DNA from: Hippopus hippopus
Lineage: Eukaryota > Mollusca > Bivalvia > Cardiida > Cardiidae
Reading direction: 5' to 3'
Length of the DNA stretch: 64,000 nucleotides
Assembly (NCBI GenBank): GCA_946811185.2
Contig: OX328103.1
Location: 30,622,266 to 30,686,265 of the forward strand
Position 1 is the stretch's first letter; each line of letters starts with the position of its first letter. Positions 41,005-51,752 of this stretch are shown here, in pieces. The notes beneath the pieces were generated by a model. It searched no databases. It was not told the origin of the DNA and saw only the letters and a list, made by a program, of their open reading frames with translations. The translations under genes and the position numbers were made by a program.

Positions 41005-42349
41005 TGGCGGCATATTTCTGCCACGAGAAAAGAGATAGCTATCATGATAATTTTAGAAAACTATCGTGATAACTTAGTTTCCTGGAAATTTTATCAAGAT
41101 AGTGAAAAGTTTCCTGAAAAAAAGTATCACGATAAACCTAACATTTTAACTCAAAATTTCTCAATGGTGCACGAAGGTGACATTCGAGATAAAATTATTG
41201 TGATAGTTCTATCCATTTCTCGATATCTATAAATAGAAAATTCATCATTTGGATGAGTTCGGTAGTTTTTGACTTCACAAGATTGCAGTCAGTAGAAATT
41301 CGAATTGTTATCAGTTGTAGATTAATTGGTAAATTTTGACAAGACCGAAATAAACAGAAGTCTGTAAAATCACAAAGACGACTCGAAATGCCTCCTACGA
41401 ACAACTTTAAAACCATTCAGGGAAAAGGCAAATTCATAACCTTGCAGACGAAGATGTTCTGAAACCGTATCTAATTATAGATACCGTGAATGTCAGTTGT
41501 GGGCACGAAAGCAAAAAAAAATCATGATACCAGTTAGAATTATTGCGATACTTTTATCGTGAAAATTTTCATTATCTAGATAATATTTCCAGGAAACTTT
41601 GTTTTATTACGATAGTATGGTGGCATATTTCTGCCGCGAGATACGAGATAGCTATTGCGATAATTTGAGAGAACTATCGTGATAAAACTAAGTTTCCTGG
41701 AAATATTATCTTGATAATAAAAATTTTCACCATAAAACTATCGCGATAATTCTAACTGTTATCATGATTTTCTTTTGCTTTCGTGCCCATAACTGACATT
41801 CACGGTATCTATAATTAGAAACAGTTTCGGAACGTCTTCGTCTACAACGTTATGAATTTGCCTTTTCCCTAAATGGTTTTAAAGTTGTTCGTAGGAGGTA
41901 TTTCCAGTCGTCTTTGTGTTTTGCAGACTTCTGTTTATTTCGGTCTTGTCAAAATTTGCCAATTTAAGCTACGATTGTTAATGATTCGAATTTTTACTTA
42001 CTGCAATCTTGTGAAGTCAAAAACTACCGCGTTCATCCAAATGATAAATTTTCTATTTATAGATATCGAGAAACAGGTAGAACTATCACGATAATTTTAT
42101 CTCGAATGTCAGCTTCATGCACGATTGAGAAATTTTGCGTTAAAATATTAAGTTTATCGTGATATTTTTTTCAGGAAACTTTTCACTATCTCGATAAAAT
42201 TTCCAGGAAACTTTAATTTATCGCGATATTTTTCTAAAATTATCGTGATAGCTATCTCGTATCTCGTGGCAGAAATAAGCCACCATACGATAGTTCTCCT
42301 AAATTATCGCAATAGCTATCTCGTATCTCGCGGCAGAAATATGCCACCA
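41005..42349. mobile_element. Compound foldback (inverted-repeat) element, 1345 bp
   Basis: It begins TGGCGGCATATTTCTGCC and ends GGCAGAAATATGCCACCA. Left arm 41005-41617 is the inverted copy of about 41672-42285, separated by a loop of about 55 bp at 41618 that carries the terminal sequence TGGTGGCATATTTCTGCC. An inverted third copy of that sequence follows at 42286-42349. It is flanked by GTTATCTA (40997-41004) and GTTATCTT (42350-42357), a 7/8 target-site duplication. TATCGTGATA/TATCGCGATA motifs recur through both arms. ORFs of about 73 codons in each arm mirror each other and have no recognised domain. The superfamily is unknown; an 8-bp duplication would fit hAT, P or Merlin-like mobilisers. 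Confidence 0.85.
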
Positions 42350-42832
42350 GTTATCTTCACTAAGTCATACTTTATACATACTTGCAACTTTCAGAGTTTT
42401 TGTCCGTGATGTTCATTTATGATAGTCACTTCATTGTGCATTTTTCACTTATCCTTCAAGCTGCTGAAAAAGATTCATCCAAAGATAAAAATCCAGAAAT
42501 TGTGATTTTGGAGTTCAATAAAGATCTACCGAAAATTAATTTCAATACATCGAACAATGTAGAATCAAGATTAGACTGCAGGTTCTGTCCAACCAGATCT
42601 TAATTTACTCTGTCTGTGTGCACGGAGTCATTCTTAGCAAGTTAGCAGCCTTAGGGTCATAAATTAAGAATAAAAAAACATGTATCTGCAAACTTACAAA
42701 ATGAACCTTACCAATTTTATTGGGTAGAATCCACAGTAAGACAAAAAGTCAAATACAGAACACAGCAATATAGTGAAAGGTATTGCAAGACCACATGCTG
42801 ATACCTAGAATGAAAAAAAAAGGTTGTTTCTT

Positions 42833-43058
42833 AGTTTGTCTGGTATTTTATGTAGTCCTTTAGACATCCAGATCGAAAACATTTGCAGGCAACATATTAA
42901 ATTTAGCTGAAATGATGTGATGTCTGTGAAAGTGTAGAAAACATTGTGGGAAAAGGAGAAAATGCTGGTCACCAGCATTTTCCCCTTTTCCCACAATGTT
43001 TTGAAGAGGCTTCATCTTTAGGGTCGCGAAAACCCGGGATTGTTTGGTAAAGGGTTAA
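42833..43058 (-). repeat. F1 palindromic MITE, full length
   Basis: Hairpin AAAACATTGTGGGAAAAGGA / CCCCTTTTCCCACAATGTTT around ATGCTGGTCACCAGCAT; ends GATTGTTTGGTAAAGGGTTAA. Confidence 0.88.
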
Positions 43059-43193
43059 TTAACAGTATTTTGGTTGTACCATGGCAGCCAGTATGCCTAT
43101 CCTTGTATTTGTGTTTTTGCCTTATGAATACTTTATGCATAGCTCTCTATTCAAACCACCAGCTGCAGACAAAATCTAGCAATCACCATGGAA

Positions 43194-43387
43194 AACAAAA
43201 TTCTAGACTTGTAGAAATTTAAAGTATTCGCAGACAACAAATTAAACTGAGCTAAGATTCTGGAATTTGTCTTTGAAACGGTAGAAAATATTGGGACACT
43301 GGTTCCCAGCATTTTCTCCATTTCTCGCCATATTTTCATAATGCTTTTTCTGAAGAGTTTATAAAACACTACATTTGGTAAAGGGTA
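43194..43387 (-). repeat. F1 copy with shortened hairpin arm
   Basis: GGTAGAAAATATTGGGACAC has lost the GGAAAAGGAGAAAATG part, whereas the opposite arm CATTTTCTCCATTTCTCGCC is kept. The right end is ACATTTGGTAAAGGG. Confidence 0.7.
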
Positions 43388-43439
43388 CCATTCCAAAGAA
43401 ATTTTAACATACAGGTTTGTATGTTCAGGCTGAACAAAG

Positions 43440-43583
43440 TACCCTTTGCCCTCTTTGACATGCAGAAAATCTACAAATAGTAAAAAGTGTTGACCCATGT
43501 TAGCCTACATGGACTGCACAGGCTGACTCCGGTCAATGCTCTTTGCACATGCATTAAACTCCCTTTTGCCAGAGCATGGCCCC
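43440..43583 (-). repeat. F2 palindromic repeat, left end missing
   Basis: TTGACATGCAGAAAATCTAC, GTTGACCCATGTTAGCCTAC and TTGCCAGAGCATGGC are shared with F2. The palindrome is imperfect. Confidence 0.65.
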
Positions 43584-43685
43584 TATGTAATTTAATGGTA
43601 TTGAATTTGGCTTTCAACATTTGTTCAACCTAATCACGGCAACTACTCGTTTATTCATTAGGAAATAAGAGTTTCACTTGTACAG

Positions 43686-43812
43686 GGCTATGGGGGCTAA
43701 ACTGTCTTGCTCAAGGACATTCCCATAAAAATTCCAAAGCCTCAAGTGAAAAACCAGGGACCTCCAGGTTTCAGATCCTACACTTTTACCACTGAGTCAT
43801 ACTGGGCCCTTC
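43686..43812 (-). mobile_element. SINE fragment, reverse strand
   Basis: On the minus strand it reads GGGCCCAGTATGACTCAGTG and GTAAAAGTGTAGGATCTGAA, the tRNA-like head of the 32696 subfamily, and CTTGAGCAAGACAG of the body. Confidence 0.55.
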
Positions 43813-43822
43813 AGACATTATA

Positions 43823-44088
43823 TATGAGCCATGCTCTGGCAAAAGGGGGCTTAATGCATCTCCGTGATCCATGGTACCAAACAGTCAAATATCTAAGGAT
43901 CCATAATAGCCACTTCTTTTAATAACCGACTTAATCATGGGGTAGACTGGTCCTTGTACACACAGAAAATTGACCAATAGCGAAAAGTATCGACCCAGGT
44001 CAGCCTGCGCAATCCGCGCAGGCTGACCTGGGTCGATACTTTTCGCAGATGCATTAGGCCCCCTTTTCACAGAGCATGGCTCATATGT
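43823..44088 (-). repeat. F2 palindromic repeat, full length
   Basis: It starts TATGAGCCATGCTCTGGCAA and ends AGAGCATGGCTCATA, 14-bp inverted ends. The hairpin CGACCCAGGTCAGCCTGCGC / GCGCAGGCTGACCTGGGTCG is perfect. Confidence 0.88.
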
Positions 44089-44216
44089 ATAAGGAGATGA
44101 ATGATTATCGCCTGCCACAGTGGAATACAGCTTTGAGATAATTATTCATCTTTGTGAGGTTTTTAAAAGACTCCTTGCATGCACTGTAAGTCTCATTTGT
44201 AATTATTATGTTTTGT

Positions 44217-44350
44217 TTTATTCTTTTACCAAACAATCCAGTGTTTCAATGATGGTAAATGATTTTGAAAATATTGTGGAAACAGGAGAAAATGTTGGCA
44301 TTTCCCTGAACAACGTCCGAAAATGCATTCAATCAGGGAATGTCTAAAAT
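44217..44350 (+). repeat. F1 left half
   Basis: CTTTTACCAAACAATCCAGT and AAAATATTGTGGAAACAGGA with AATGTTGGCATTTCC; the right arm is missing. Confidence 0.6.
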
Positions 44351-44394
44351 TTTGTTGTCTGGTATAGACTCAAAATGCTAACAAAACTATAAAT

Positions 44395-44515
44395 CTGTTG
44401 TGTGTAATATTAACAATATTTAACTCTTTCTATGCTAATAGCAAGTTAAATAGCTTTACAGGACGGTGTAGACCAAGACCAGCTAGCACAGAACCTTTAG
44501 ACTTTGAAAATGCCT
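44395..44515 (+). repeat. F4 palindromic repeat, left half
   Basis: TTAACTCTTTCTATGCTAAT then GGACGGTGTAGACCAAGACC match the F4 family, but the second hairpin arm is absent. Confidence 0.5.
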
Positions 44516-46060
44516 AATTTGTTGGCTACGAACAAGTTAATGTGGGAAAAAAACCCATCTCCGAACAAAGTTAAAAAAAGTCTCCCTTATCAAGTTACCA
44601 CGTTAAACTGTTATTATAAAACAGAGGGTGGTCGTGGTATCAATGTTTAGTCTAATTTAAACAGGAAACACAAACGGAGTAGATCTCTACTCTTATTTTT
44701 ATTTCTCTAAGTTCAACGATTTTGCTAAATAATAAGTATCATCTTCGCCCAACTGACTACAAATCAAATATCGGACACAGTAGAATAAGATCTGGTCGCA
44801 CGCTGTAGCCTAATCTTGAGCTACACTTTCCTCAAATGCATAGATCTTATACCTCTACCGCCGATAGGTTCGATTTGGGACTTGACTTCTTCTACGTCAT
44901 TCTGTATACCAGAGTGCTTACAGTACTTTCATTATATTAAATTAATCATGAGATTTCGCCCCATGTTTTTTCAACGATAGACTGTTTCGAGCTTGAGTTA
45001 ACTGGCACAGTTTATTATGCGTACCACCTTTTTGTTTTTGATCCACAAGAAGGGCGAATGAAATTATTTCATGGTCCCGTAAAATCTATGTAATGTCAAT
45101 AACCGGAAAAAGAGAAATCGTTCTAAATTTACTTCGAAATTTGAGTAGATTCCCATCTGTAATTTTTCGACGTTCTCCTTTGTAGAGAGTATGATAGGTT
45201 CCCGCCTTGTATTTGCGCGCGGTTCAAAGCGGGGACCAGCATTTAAAAAGAAAAAGATCGGGGTGGGGGCGCGGGGTTGGAGGTAAAGAAAAAATATGTA
45301 AGTAACTTTATTCTGCAGCCCTGTAAGGCCATGTACATTGTATAATTTCTCTTTACTGTGTCACTTTTCTACACGAAGCAGTGTAGAGATGCTAGATAGC
45401 ACACCAGCAACGTGTATAATGTTATATCTTATATTAACAAGAGGAAAATATCGAGGTTGGTTGTTTTTACTATGAAAACTGATCTCGGAACGCTTGAGAG
45501 TACAGTGATATAAAGTGACTGTGACAATTAATATCAAACCGGCAATTGTAGACTAAGACCAAACTGCAAATGTGTAGAGGCTTATCGTTGTCAACACATT
45601 CTACAACATACCACCTCAGCTGCATATTGCGGAAAAAGCTTGATCTAGATCTATGTAAGGTCAGAGAAAAAATGTTGGGTAAAAAATGTTTCCATGTTCT
45701 TATCGTTAGTCATTTTTATGAAAGAAAGTATTGTAGATCCTAATAACATTCGAGATTATCAGAAGGATCCAAAAAAGTGAACGATAGATTTTTTTTAACA
45801 ACACTCATAAAGTTTCAGATTGACACCTTCACAATAATTTCCGTACTTTTAAATGATATGATTGAATTTAAATGAATTTTAACACTTCATTGTTTACTTT
45901 TCGGCGCTATTGTGACTTTAGGTACTGTTTCTGTCGCACTCTTATGCATTTTTGCGCACCCGATGATATGGCACAAGCTCTCAATAATGAGAAGATACGT
46001 CACCAGCAATGTCTCAGTAGAAATGAGCCGTGTTCCAGACGCAATAGCTTTCAAATCAGT
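44515..46060. other. Intergenic, no gene recognised
   Basis: No repeat family of this window dominates here, apart from a partial copy (about 45828-45925) of the palindromic MITE at 52601. The base composition is locally more balanced around 45180-45290 (CGCGCGGTTCAAAGCGGGG). No splice-consistent coding exon was found. Confidence 0.5.
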
Positions 46061-46065
46061 CGGGC

Positions 46066-46316
46066 CTTTGAAAAGGGGTGTAATGCACCTGCCAAAAGTA
46101 TAAACCCATGTCAGCCTGCGCAGTCCGTGTGGACATTGTTCGGACCTTTTTGTTCTCTTAAAACTTTCTGCATGTCAAAGGACTATTCTATATCATGATT
46201 CAGTAAGTTGTTGAACAAAATGGATTTTATAAATCCCTGATTATGTGATGATCGAGTGCCTGGTATATTGTATCACGGAGACACACTACACTCCCTTTTG
46301 CCAGAACATGGTTCAA
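46066..46316 (+). repeat. F2 palindromic repeat, hairpin partly deleted
   Basis: GAAAAGGGGTGTAATGCACC, ACCCATGTCAGCCTGCGCAG and CTCCCTTTTGCCAGAACATG are present. The second hairpin arm has been lost. Confidence 0.7.
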
Positions 46317-46747
46317 ATCATTCAAAGAGAGGTGATCCCGGGGATCCCTCCCTCTTCAGGAAACAATCCATCCCCATTTCTCGTGCCTTATCTGCCCTCG
46401 CACATCGTTGTTTGTCTAAGTCGCCTCCAATGTTAAAATCATTCCGACACCCCTAATCCAAAGCTAAATCGAAAAGGGAAAACGGAGGCATCCCTTTTCC
46501 CCTGTGGACGATATTTTGCGTCCTGCAACAGAAAAAGAAATGCATTTTGGTTTTTTTTTGTCACCATGTTTCCACCAGAGTTCACGTTCTACCTCAGGAT
46601 CGATTCCTGGTGATAATCCATATTTTTCCGCGCTGTCCAAAGTTCTAGGAGCAAACGTCCTTCGGGTAGTGTTCAGGATTGGAAATCGCGTGGTTTTTGG
46701 TTTTGATACACTGCATGGCAAAATGGTGGAATTAATATTACGAAGCA

Positions 46748-47155
46748 CTAAGGTAAAGTTCTGTGCTTATATTCATATTCTAACATAACTAGATAAACAC
46801 AGTGCAGCGCAAGCGTGGAAATTTCTACAGTAAGTCGCCCATGGCTGTTCCATGTCTCCGCCCTCCGATATTTCATCAATGAAAGTGAAGTAAACAAATC
46901 GTCTGCTACACGACCAAGGAGGACGGAAAACCCCAGGGATTTACCGGTATTTACTTTTTTTTTTTGATAAAAATTGACAATGATTGAGCTATTTACGAGT
47001 AAAATGTAACCAGTAAACATGTTTAAATCAAGTGTCTTTTCATGTTGAAGATTAACATCAAAATTGGCCGGTGTTGCACTGCAAATGGGATTGGGAGTAG
47101 GTGGGGTAATACTCAGCATTTGAAGCGACTGCGACTCTAAAGCTTGACGATACAT
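46748..47155 (-). other. Longest unexplained minus-strand ORF (135 codons), doubtful
   Basis: On the minus strand from 47155 the reading starts MYRQALESQSLQMLSITPPT and its first 45 residues look more protein-like than what follows, which is why it could be a first coding exon. I recognise no domain, and no good donor site is obvious. Overlapping 94-codon ORFs on both strands at 46464-46788 weaken the case. Confidence 0.15.
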
Positions 47156-47408
47156 TGATTCTTCTTTGTCGTTTGAAAGGGAGAAAATAAAATAGTGACA
47201 CAGCGCAGATTTTTTGTTGTCTTTGATGCCTAATGCTTTATTGAAATTTTGATTTTTTTATTTACCGACTGGCCAGTGGGGTTTGTTTTGATTAGTAACT
47301 GGAACGGCCATGGCTTATTCAAGGGAATTAATCCGCTTCCGCTTTGTGTATGATACTTAATATGAACTTGGTTTCTTTTGATCAAGATGGTCATGATAGA
47401 ATCAAACA

Positions 47409-47567
47409 AATCTTCCTTCTGCCGTGGTTTATCTTGCAGTAAACCACGTTGTGAGTTATGAGGCGCAATGAATAAACCACTCGGGCTAGATCGCCCTAGC
47501 GGATTATTTATTGTGCCTCATAACTCACTACCATGGTTTATTGAACGGTAAACGACGAAAGAAAGAT
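47409..47567. repeat. Palindromic foldback repeat of about 160 bp
   Basis: Arms 47409-47487 and 47491-47567 pair; the best part is GTGAGTTATGAGGCGCAATG against TATTGTGCCTCATAACTCAC. The centre is GGGCTAGATCGCCC. No ORF. Confidence 0.85.
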
Positions 47568-47863
47568 TATTTCTTAATTCCAGCGAACTCTTCTGATTTG
47601 ATGGTACAATAATTGTGTCATACCCACACTCTTTCAAACATCGTGTCATAAAATTTCAAGCGGATGAGTATCAAAACTGAAAGAAAAAAAAATGACTTGC
47701 TTTTAAGGGTAGAAATTATGACAATGTTATTGTAATATGAAATCCGGACACAAGTTCCCTGGAATGTGATACTTATATCAACCAAAGCAAGCTTTAATAT
47801 GGCGTTATCCGGCTTCCGTACAAGAGGGGTAATGACTATGATTGTCAAATACTAGTAATAAAA

Positions 47864-48124
47864 GTCATGCTCCGTGAAAAGGGATTAAACGCATCTGCAA
47901 AAAGTATCGAACTAGGTCAGACTGCGCGGAATGCGCAGGCTGACCTGGTTCGATACTTTTTTGCTGTTGGTCAGTTTGGTGCATGTCAAAGGACAGTCTA
48001 CCTCATGATTCTGTCGGTTCTTAGACAAAGTAATGTCTTATATGGAACCATAATTATGTGATGACCTACTTGGTGAAATGCATCACGGAGATGCATTAAA
48101 CGCCCTTTTCCCAGAGCTCGGATC
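47864..48124 (+). repeat. F2 palindromic repeat, full length
   Basis: TCATGCTCCGTGAAAAGGGA to CCCTTTTCCCAGAGCTCGGA. Hairpin GAACTAGGTCAGACTGCGCG / GCGCAGGCTGACCTGGTTCG. Confidence 0.82.
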
Positions 48125-48299
48125 ATCTTTCAAACGTTTTGTACAACTAATCAAGTATAATATAATAGTAAAAGATAATACTCGCATAATTACATATTTA
48201 ACTCTTACCCTATGTATCCCTATCTCTGGTATCCATTCGGAAGAGTGTAGATGAAGATAAGCTTGCATATCTGTGTACGCTGATCTCGATTTCACTCAT

Positions 48300-48376
48300 C
48301 AATGCCAAGTTAAGTCTTTACCAAACAATCCTGCATTTTAAGGAACTTGTGGGTTGTGTGATAAAGGGTTAATTCA
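48300..48376. repeat. F1 end remnant without the hairpin core
   Basis: TCTTTACCAAACAATCCTGC is joined to GGGTTGTGTGATAAAGGGTT; the central part is missing, so the two similar ends were probably joined by deletion. Confidence 0.6.
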
Positions 48377-48701
48377 GATTGGGTAAAGAAAAATATGTAA
48401 TGCCAGGGATATTATAACGTTATAAAGATCACAAAGTAAATAGGCCTATGTCTATATAGCAAAATAATATGATCATATTGATTACACGTAAATACCACTT
48501 CGGCACTGAATCACAAAAATAGTTTCAAAACATTCACACTTATCTCCATATCGACGAGTATTTGTGCATGTACATTGGACTTATTATGAAACACTGTGGC
48601 AAATAGAGAGGTATGGTGCCCTTTATATTCAATTTTCCACATTGCTTTCTTTAGTTGGCTTAATCAGTGTAAAGAAAATTCACTTTAAACACTAGGCTAC
48701 G

Positions 48702-48854
48702 TATTCACTAAGCATTCTTAAGAACATTTTTACTCTTATTCTCAAGAATTTTCTGAATTTGAAAGTAAAAAACTTCTGATTGGCTAAACCAAGCCAATCA
48801 GAAGTTGTGTTACTTTCTAAATCCAGACTTAAATTAAGAATGTTCAAGTGAATA
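48702..48854. repeat. Palindromic repeat with 14-bp perfect centre
   Basis: ACTTCTGATTGGCT pairs with AGCCAATCAGAAGT across AAACCA, and outer arms TATTCACTAAGCATTCTTAA / TTAAGAATGTTCAAGTGAATA pair less well. Confidence 0.8.
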
Positions 48855-48904
48855 GTTGGTGATTATAGGCCTCGTATTTCAAATTTGTTCGTTCCAAAAT
48901 TTTT

Positions 48905-49060
48905 ACTCGACGAAAACATTATAGATCAGTTCATACTGAAAGTATTTGCAAAAGACAAATTTAATTTGGCTTAAATGAAGGGATTTGTCTTTGAAATGGA
49001 TAGAAAACGTTGGTGGAGAAGGGGAAAATTATGGTTACCAGTCTAAAGAACTTTGAGTCG
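48905..49060 (-). repeat. F1 left half and partial hairpin
   Basis: CTCGACGAAAACATTATAGA, GAAAGTATTTGCAAAAGACA and GAAAACGTTGGTGGAGAAGG then GGTTACCAG; truncated. Confidence 0.6.
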
Positions 49061-49109
49061 CGATGTTATTATTTTTACCTTTTGTTTGAAAATTTTAATG
49101 CATTCATTT

Positions 49110-49290
49110 AGGAGTTGAAGCTGATCACTGTTTCGGCGATGTTTATTTGGGAGAGCAGCAAGACGCTTTGGAAGAATATTGTGCGAAGTACCGGTAAAAG
49201 AAAGGCCGGGGAAAACATGAATAGGTGCACTGGCCTCCACGATGTAACTGAAATAATGTTGAAACGGCGTTAAACACCATGAAAAAAGAC
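49110..49290 (+). mobile_element. SINE 3' part
   Basis: CTGATCACTGTTTCGGCGAT, GAATATTGTGCGAAGTACCG, GGTGCACTGGCCTCCACGAT and GGCGTTAAACACCAT. The tRNA-like head is missing. Confidence 0.8.
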
Positions 49291-49331
49291 GTGAAATGGT
49301 TTATCAAGAATACGATAAAAACCAGTGTTTG

Positions 49332-49720
49332 CCTAGCCCAGTAGCAAAGTCGGTAACGTATAGGTCTTGATACCAGCGGGTCGCCGATTCGAACCCAAAT
49401 CTCGACCAAACAATCAAATTTGTGCTAAGTGCCGGTTATAGAAACTTCAGGTGGTAAAATAACAGTGAGTGAAACTCAAGGGTCGCTGGTTTGACTCCCA
49501 GCTCAGCCAAATCTTTCCATAGATTTACAGTAGCTATTATGTCAGGATTCATTCTTCTTTACCTCTCACAATTGCTTTGACGATGTTCATGCAGGAAAGC
49601 AGCAAGTGGCTTGGAAAGAATGTTGTACAAAGTTATGGTAAATGGAACTCCGGAAAAGCCTGGAGGGGTGAACTGGCCTTAGCGCTATAACTGAAATATA
49701 GTTGAAAACATCATACTATA
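49332..49720 (+). mobile_element. Two nested or adjacent SINE copies
   Basis: A head (AGCCCAGTAGCAAAGTCGGT, B-box CGATTCGAACCC) is followed at about 49455 by a second copy (GGTCGCTGGTTTGACTCCCA through CTATAACTGAAATATAGTTG). The first copy's body is lost. Confidence 0.7.
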
Positions 49721-49986
49721 GGAATGGAACACTGTTTACTGCGGTTCGGGATTAAGGGTGATACCATAAAAAAAAACATGGCTCTACGCAACGAGTACAC
49801 AAACAACTCTGCAGAATTGCAGGTATATTTTAACTTACGCAATTATCTGACATTATACACAGATCAGTTTTAGTCTGTGCCTGTGATAGATAGCGGACGT
49901 AACTCATAAAGTGTTTGTTAAGGATTTTGCACGTCAGTGTTTTAAATTTCGATTTATATCATGGAAGGGATTTCCGTTTTATCTTC

Positions 49987-50218
49987 TTACCCTTTGCCAA
50001 GAAATACCGTGTTTGAGAGACCCAGAGATGAGAGCCTTTTGAAAACATTCTGGGAAAAGGAGAAAATACTGTACACAAGTATTATCTTCTTATCCCGAAA
50101 CGTTATTTACCAATTCAAAGATAGAAATTATTATTTGGGCTCTCTTTTAATTTGTCGTCTGCAAATGGTTTCAGTTTGGTTATACGTCAATTATTATTTC
50201 GTTTGGTAAAGAATTTAA
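49987..50218 (+). repeat. F1 copy, diverged
   Basis: CCCTTTGCCAAGAAATACCG; hairpin AAAACATTCTGGGAAAAGGA / TCTTCTTATCCCGAAACGTT; right end CGTTTGGTAAAGAATTTAA. Confidence 0.75.
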
Positions 50219-50370
50219 CACATAGGGTGTAAAGTGTAATTTAAGTCGCTTAAGAAAACAGCGTGGATCAGAACGTGCAGTCTGATCTGAAACTACCATC
50301 TGAGCTATTTTGCTGAAACAGTTTGAAACTTTATAATTGAGCGTGGCTTCGGCGAATTGAAGTTTGAAAT

Positions 50371-50517
50371 GCATCTCTATAATACATTATACCAAACATG
50401 TGATCACATAATTATGGATCAATAAAATTCATTTTGTCTATTAATCGACTGAATCTGGAGGTAAACGTGGTCCTTGGACATGCAGAAAATTTACATATAG
50501 CAAAAAGTCTGCGCGGT
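50371..50517 (-). repeat. F2 half copy
   Basis: TATACCAAACATGTGATCAC, AATTATGGATCAATAAAATT and GGACATGCAGAAAATTTACA, ending where the hairpin should begin. Confidence 0.65.
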
Positions 50518-50918
50518 ATTGTGTTCATTGTATATCCACAGTTCATTTCTTTGGCACTCTAGGGGGTTATACCGAAACTAAATGAGATAGCTCTTGCATA
50601 AAAGTGTCGAATTTAATAGCGACCTATTTCTCTGAAAAATAATAATTCTGCGTTTTGAGTTTGTTTTAGACTATTTGTCCTGCCGCACCCTGTTGGCATC
50701 TAGACTTCTGAGTTTTATCGATGCTAGTGTCAGATATTGCAAGTTCAAAATCTTATCGGTCAAACAAGTGTAAAGTATGTTAATATGTGATCAGACAGCA
50801 CTTTATGAAAAATCTGATCCAGATTTGTATTGTTCTCACTACTGTCCAAAGGATTCTTACAGTTTTATTTTTTCGTTTCATCGTTTGGCTTTAAAAACTG
50901 TTTTTCCCGAGCTTATAC

Positions 50919-51061
50919 ATGTATATAAAACCTCTTTCTTCATCAATGGCAGTGTATGTTTCTATTTACTGACCGTGAAATTCAAGATAAATGTATATAA
51001 AACCTCTTTCTTCATCAATTGCAGTATAATGTTTCTGTTTGCGGACCGTGAAATTCAAGAT
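50919..51061. repeat. Two-copy tandem duplication, period 72 bp
   Basis: Copies 50919-50988 and 50991-51061 share ATGTATATAAAACCTCTTTC and GACCGTGAAATTCAAGAT with few differences. Confidence 0.9.
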
Positions 51062-51152
51062 CGGACGACACAGAGTCTGCAGTTCGATTCTAGATGTTCA
51101 CTGTCCCTTACTTCTTGAGATATTATCAACATGGCCGCTTGAATAGGACTAC

Positions 51153-51380
51153 TGAACCCTTTACCATACATCTCGAGTTTTAACGACCCTGAAGAAGAAA
51201 GCTTTTGAAAACATTGTAGGATAAAGGAGAAAATGCTGGTAACCAGCATTTTCTCCTTTTCCCACAATGTTTTCTACCCTATCAAAGACAGGAATAATCA
51301 CTTGAGCTGCATTTATTTTGCCGTCTGTAAATGCATTTAATTTTGTTGAGTCTAAAGTTTTGTCGTATGGTAAGAGTTAA
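51153..51380 (+). repeat. F1 palindromic MITE, full length
   Basis: GAACCCTTTACCATACATC; hairpin AAAACATTGTAGGATAAAGG / CCTTTTCCCACAATGTTTTC; right end GTCGTATGGTAAGAGTTAA. Confidence 0.85.
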
Positions 51381-51468
51381 GGTGTGGTGATTTTGATAAA
51401 AATCCATTTTATTTATTTAACACTTTGTAGCCTAACTAGTGCCATGGGCAATATAAAATAGCTTCTAC

Positions 51469-51535
51469 GGACGGCGAAGATCAAGATCAGGCTGAACAGA
51501 ACCTGCAGCTTGATCCTCGATTCACACCGTCTGAT
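51469..51535. repeat. F4 palindrome copy
   Basis: ACGGACGGCGAAGATCAAGA with the arm GCTTGATCCTCGATTCACAC; diverged from the copies at 59415-61594. Confidence 0.7.
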
Positions 51536-51664
51536 TGATAATCAAAATGCCTAATAGCCGTAAAAAAATTAAATGGCAGAGTTATAGTTGAAGTACTGTT
51601 CAATGAAATCGATCTTCTGAGATTGTAGTAGTAGGATTATATTGGCTGTGACATACGTGCAATT

Positions 51665-51752
51665 CAATTCAGTGAAATTAAATAAAGAAATTTTCTACAA
51701 GATTCAATTTCAATTCAGTGAAATTAAACAAAGACATTTTTCCTACAAGATT
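51665..51752. repeat. Two-copy tandem duplication, period 46 bp
   Basis: CAATTCAGTGAAATTAAATA and CAATTCAGTGAAATTAAACA begin the two copies, each ending CTACAAGATT. Confidence 0.85.

Noticed and set aside
41195..42094. Two mirror 73-codon ORFs (MVLKLFVGGISSRLC) as a gene pair
   Set aside because: They are the two arms of one inverted repeat; neither has a recognised domain.
43885..44118. ORF with NASAKSIDPGQPARIAQADL (similar peptides at 13562, 47867 and 57068)
   Set aside because: This recurring peptide is the F2 hairpin translated in one frame, not a protein family.
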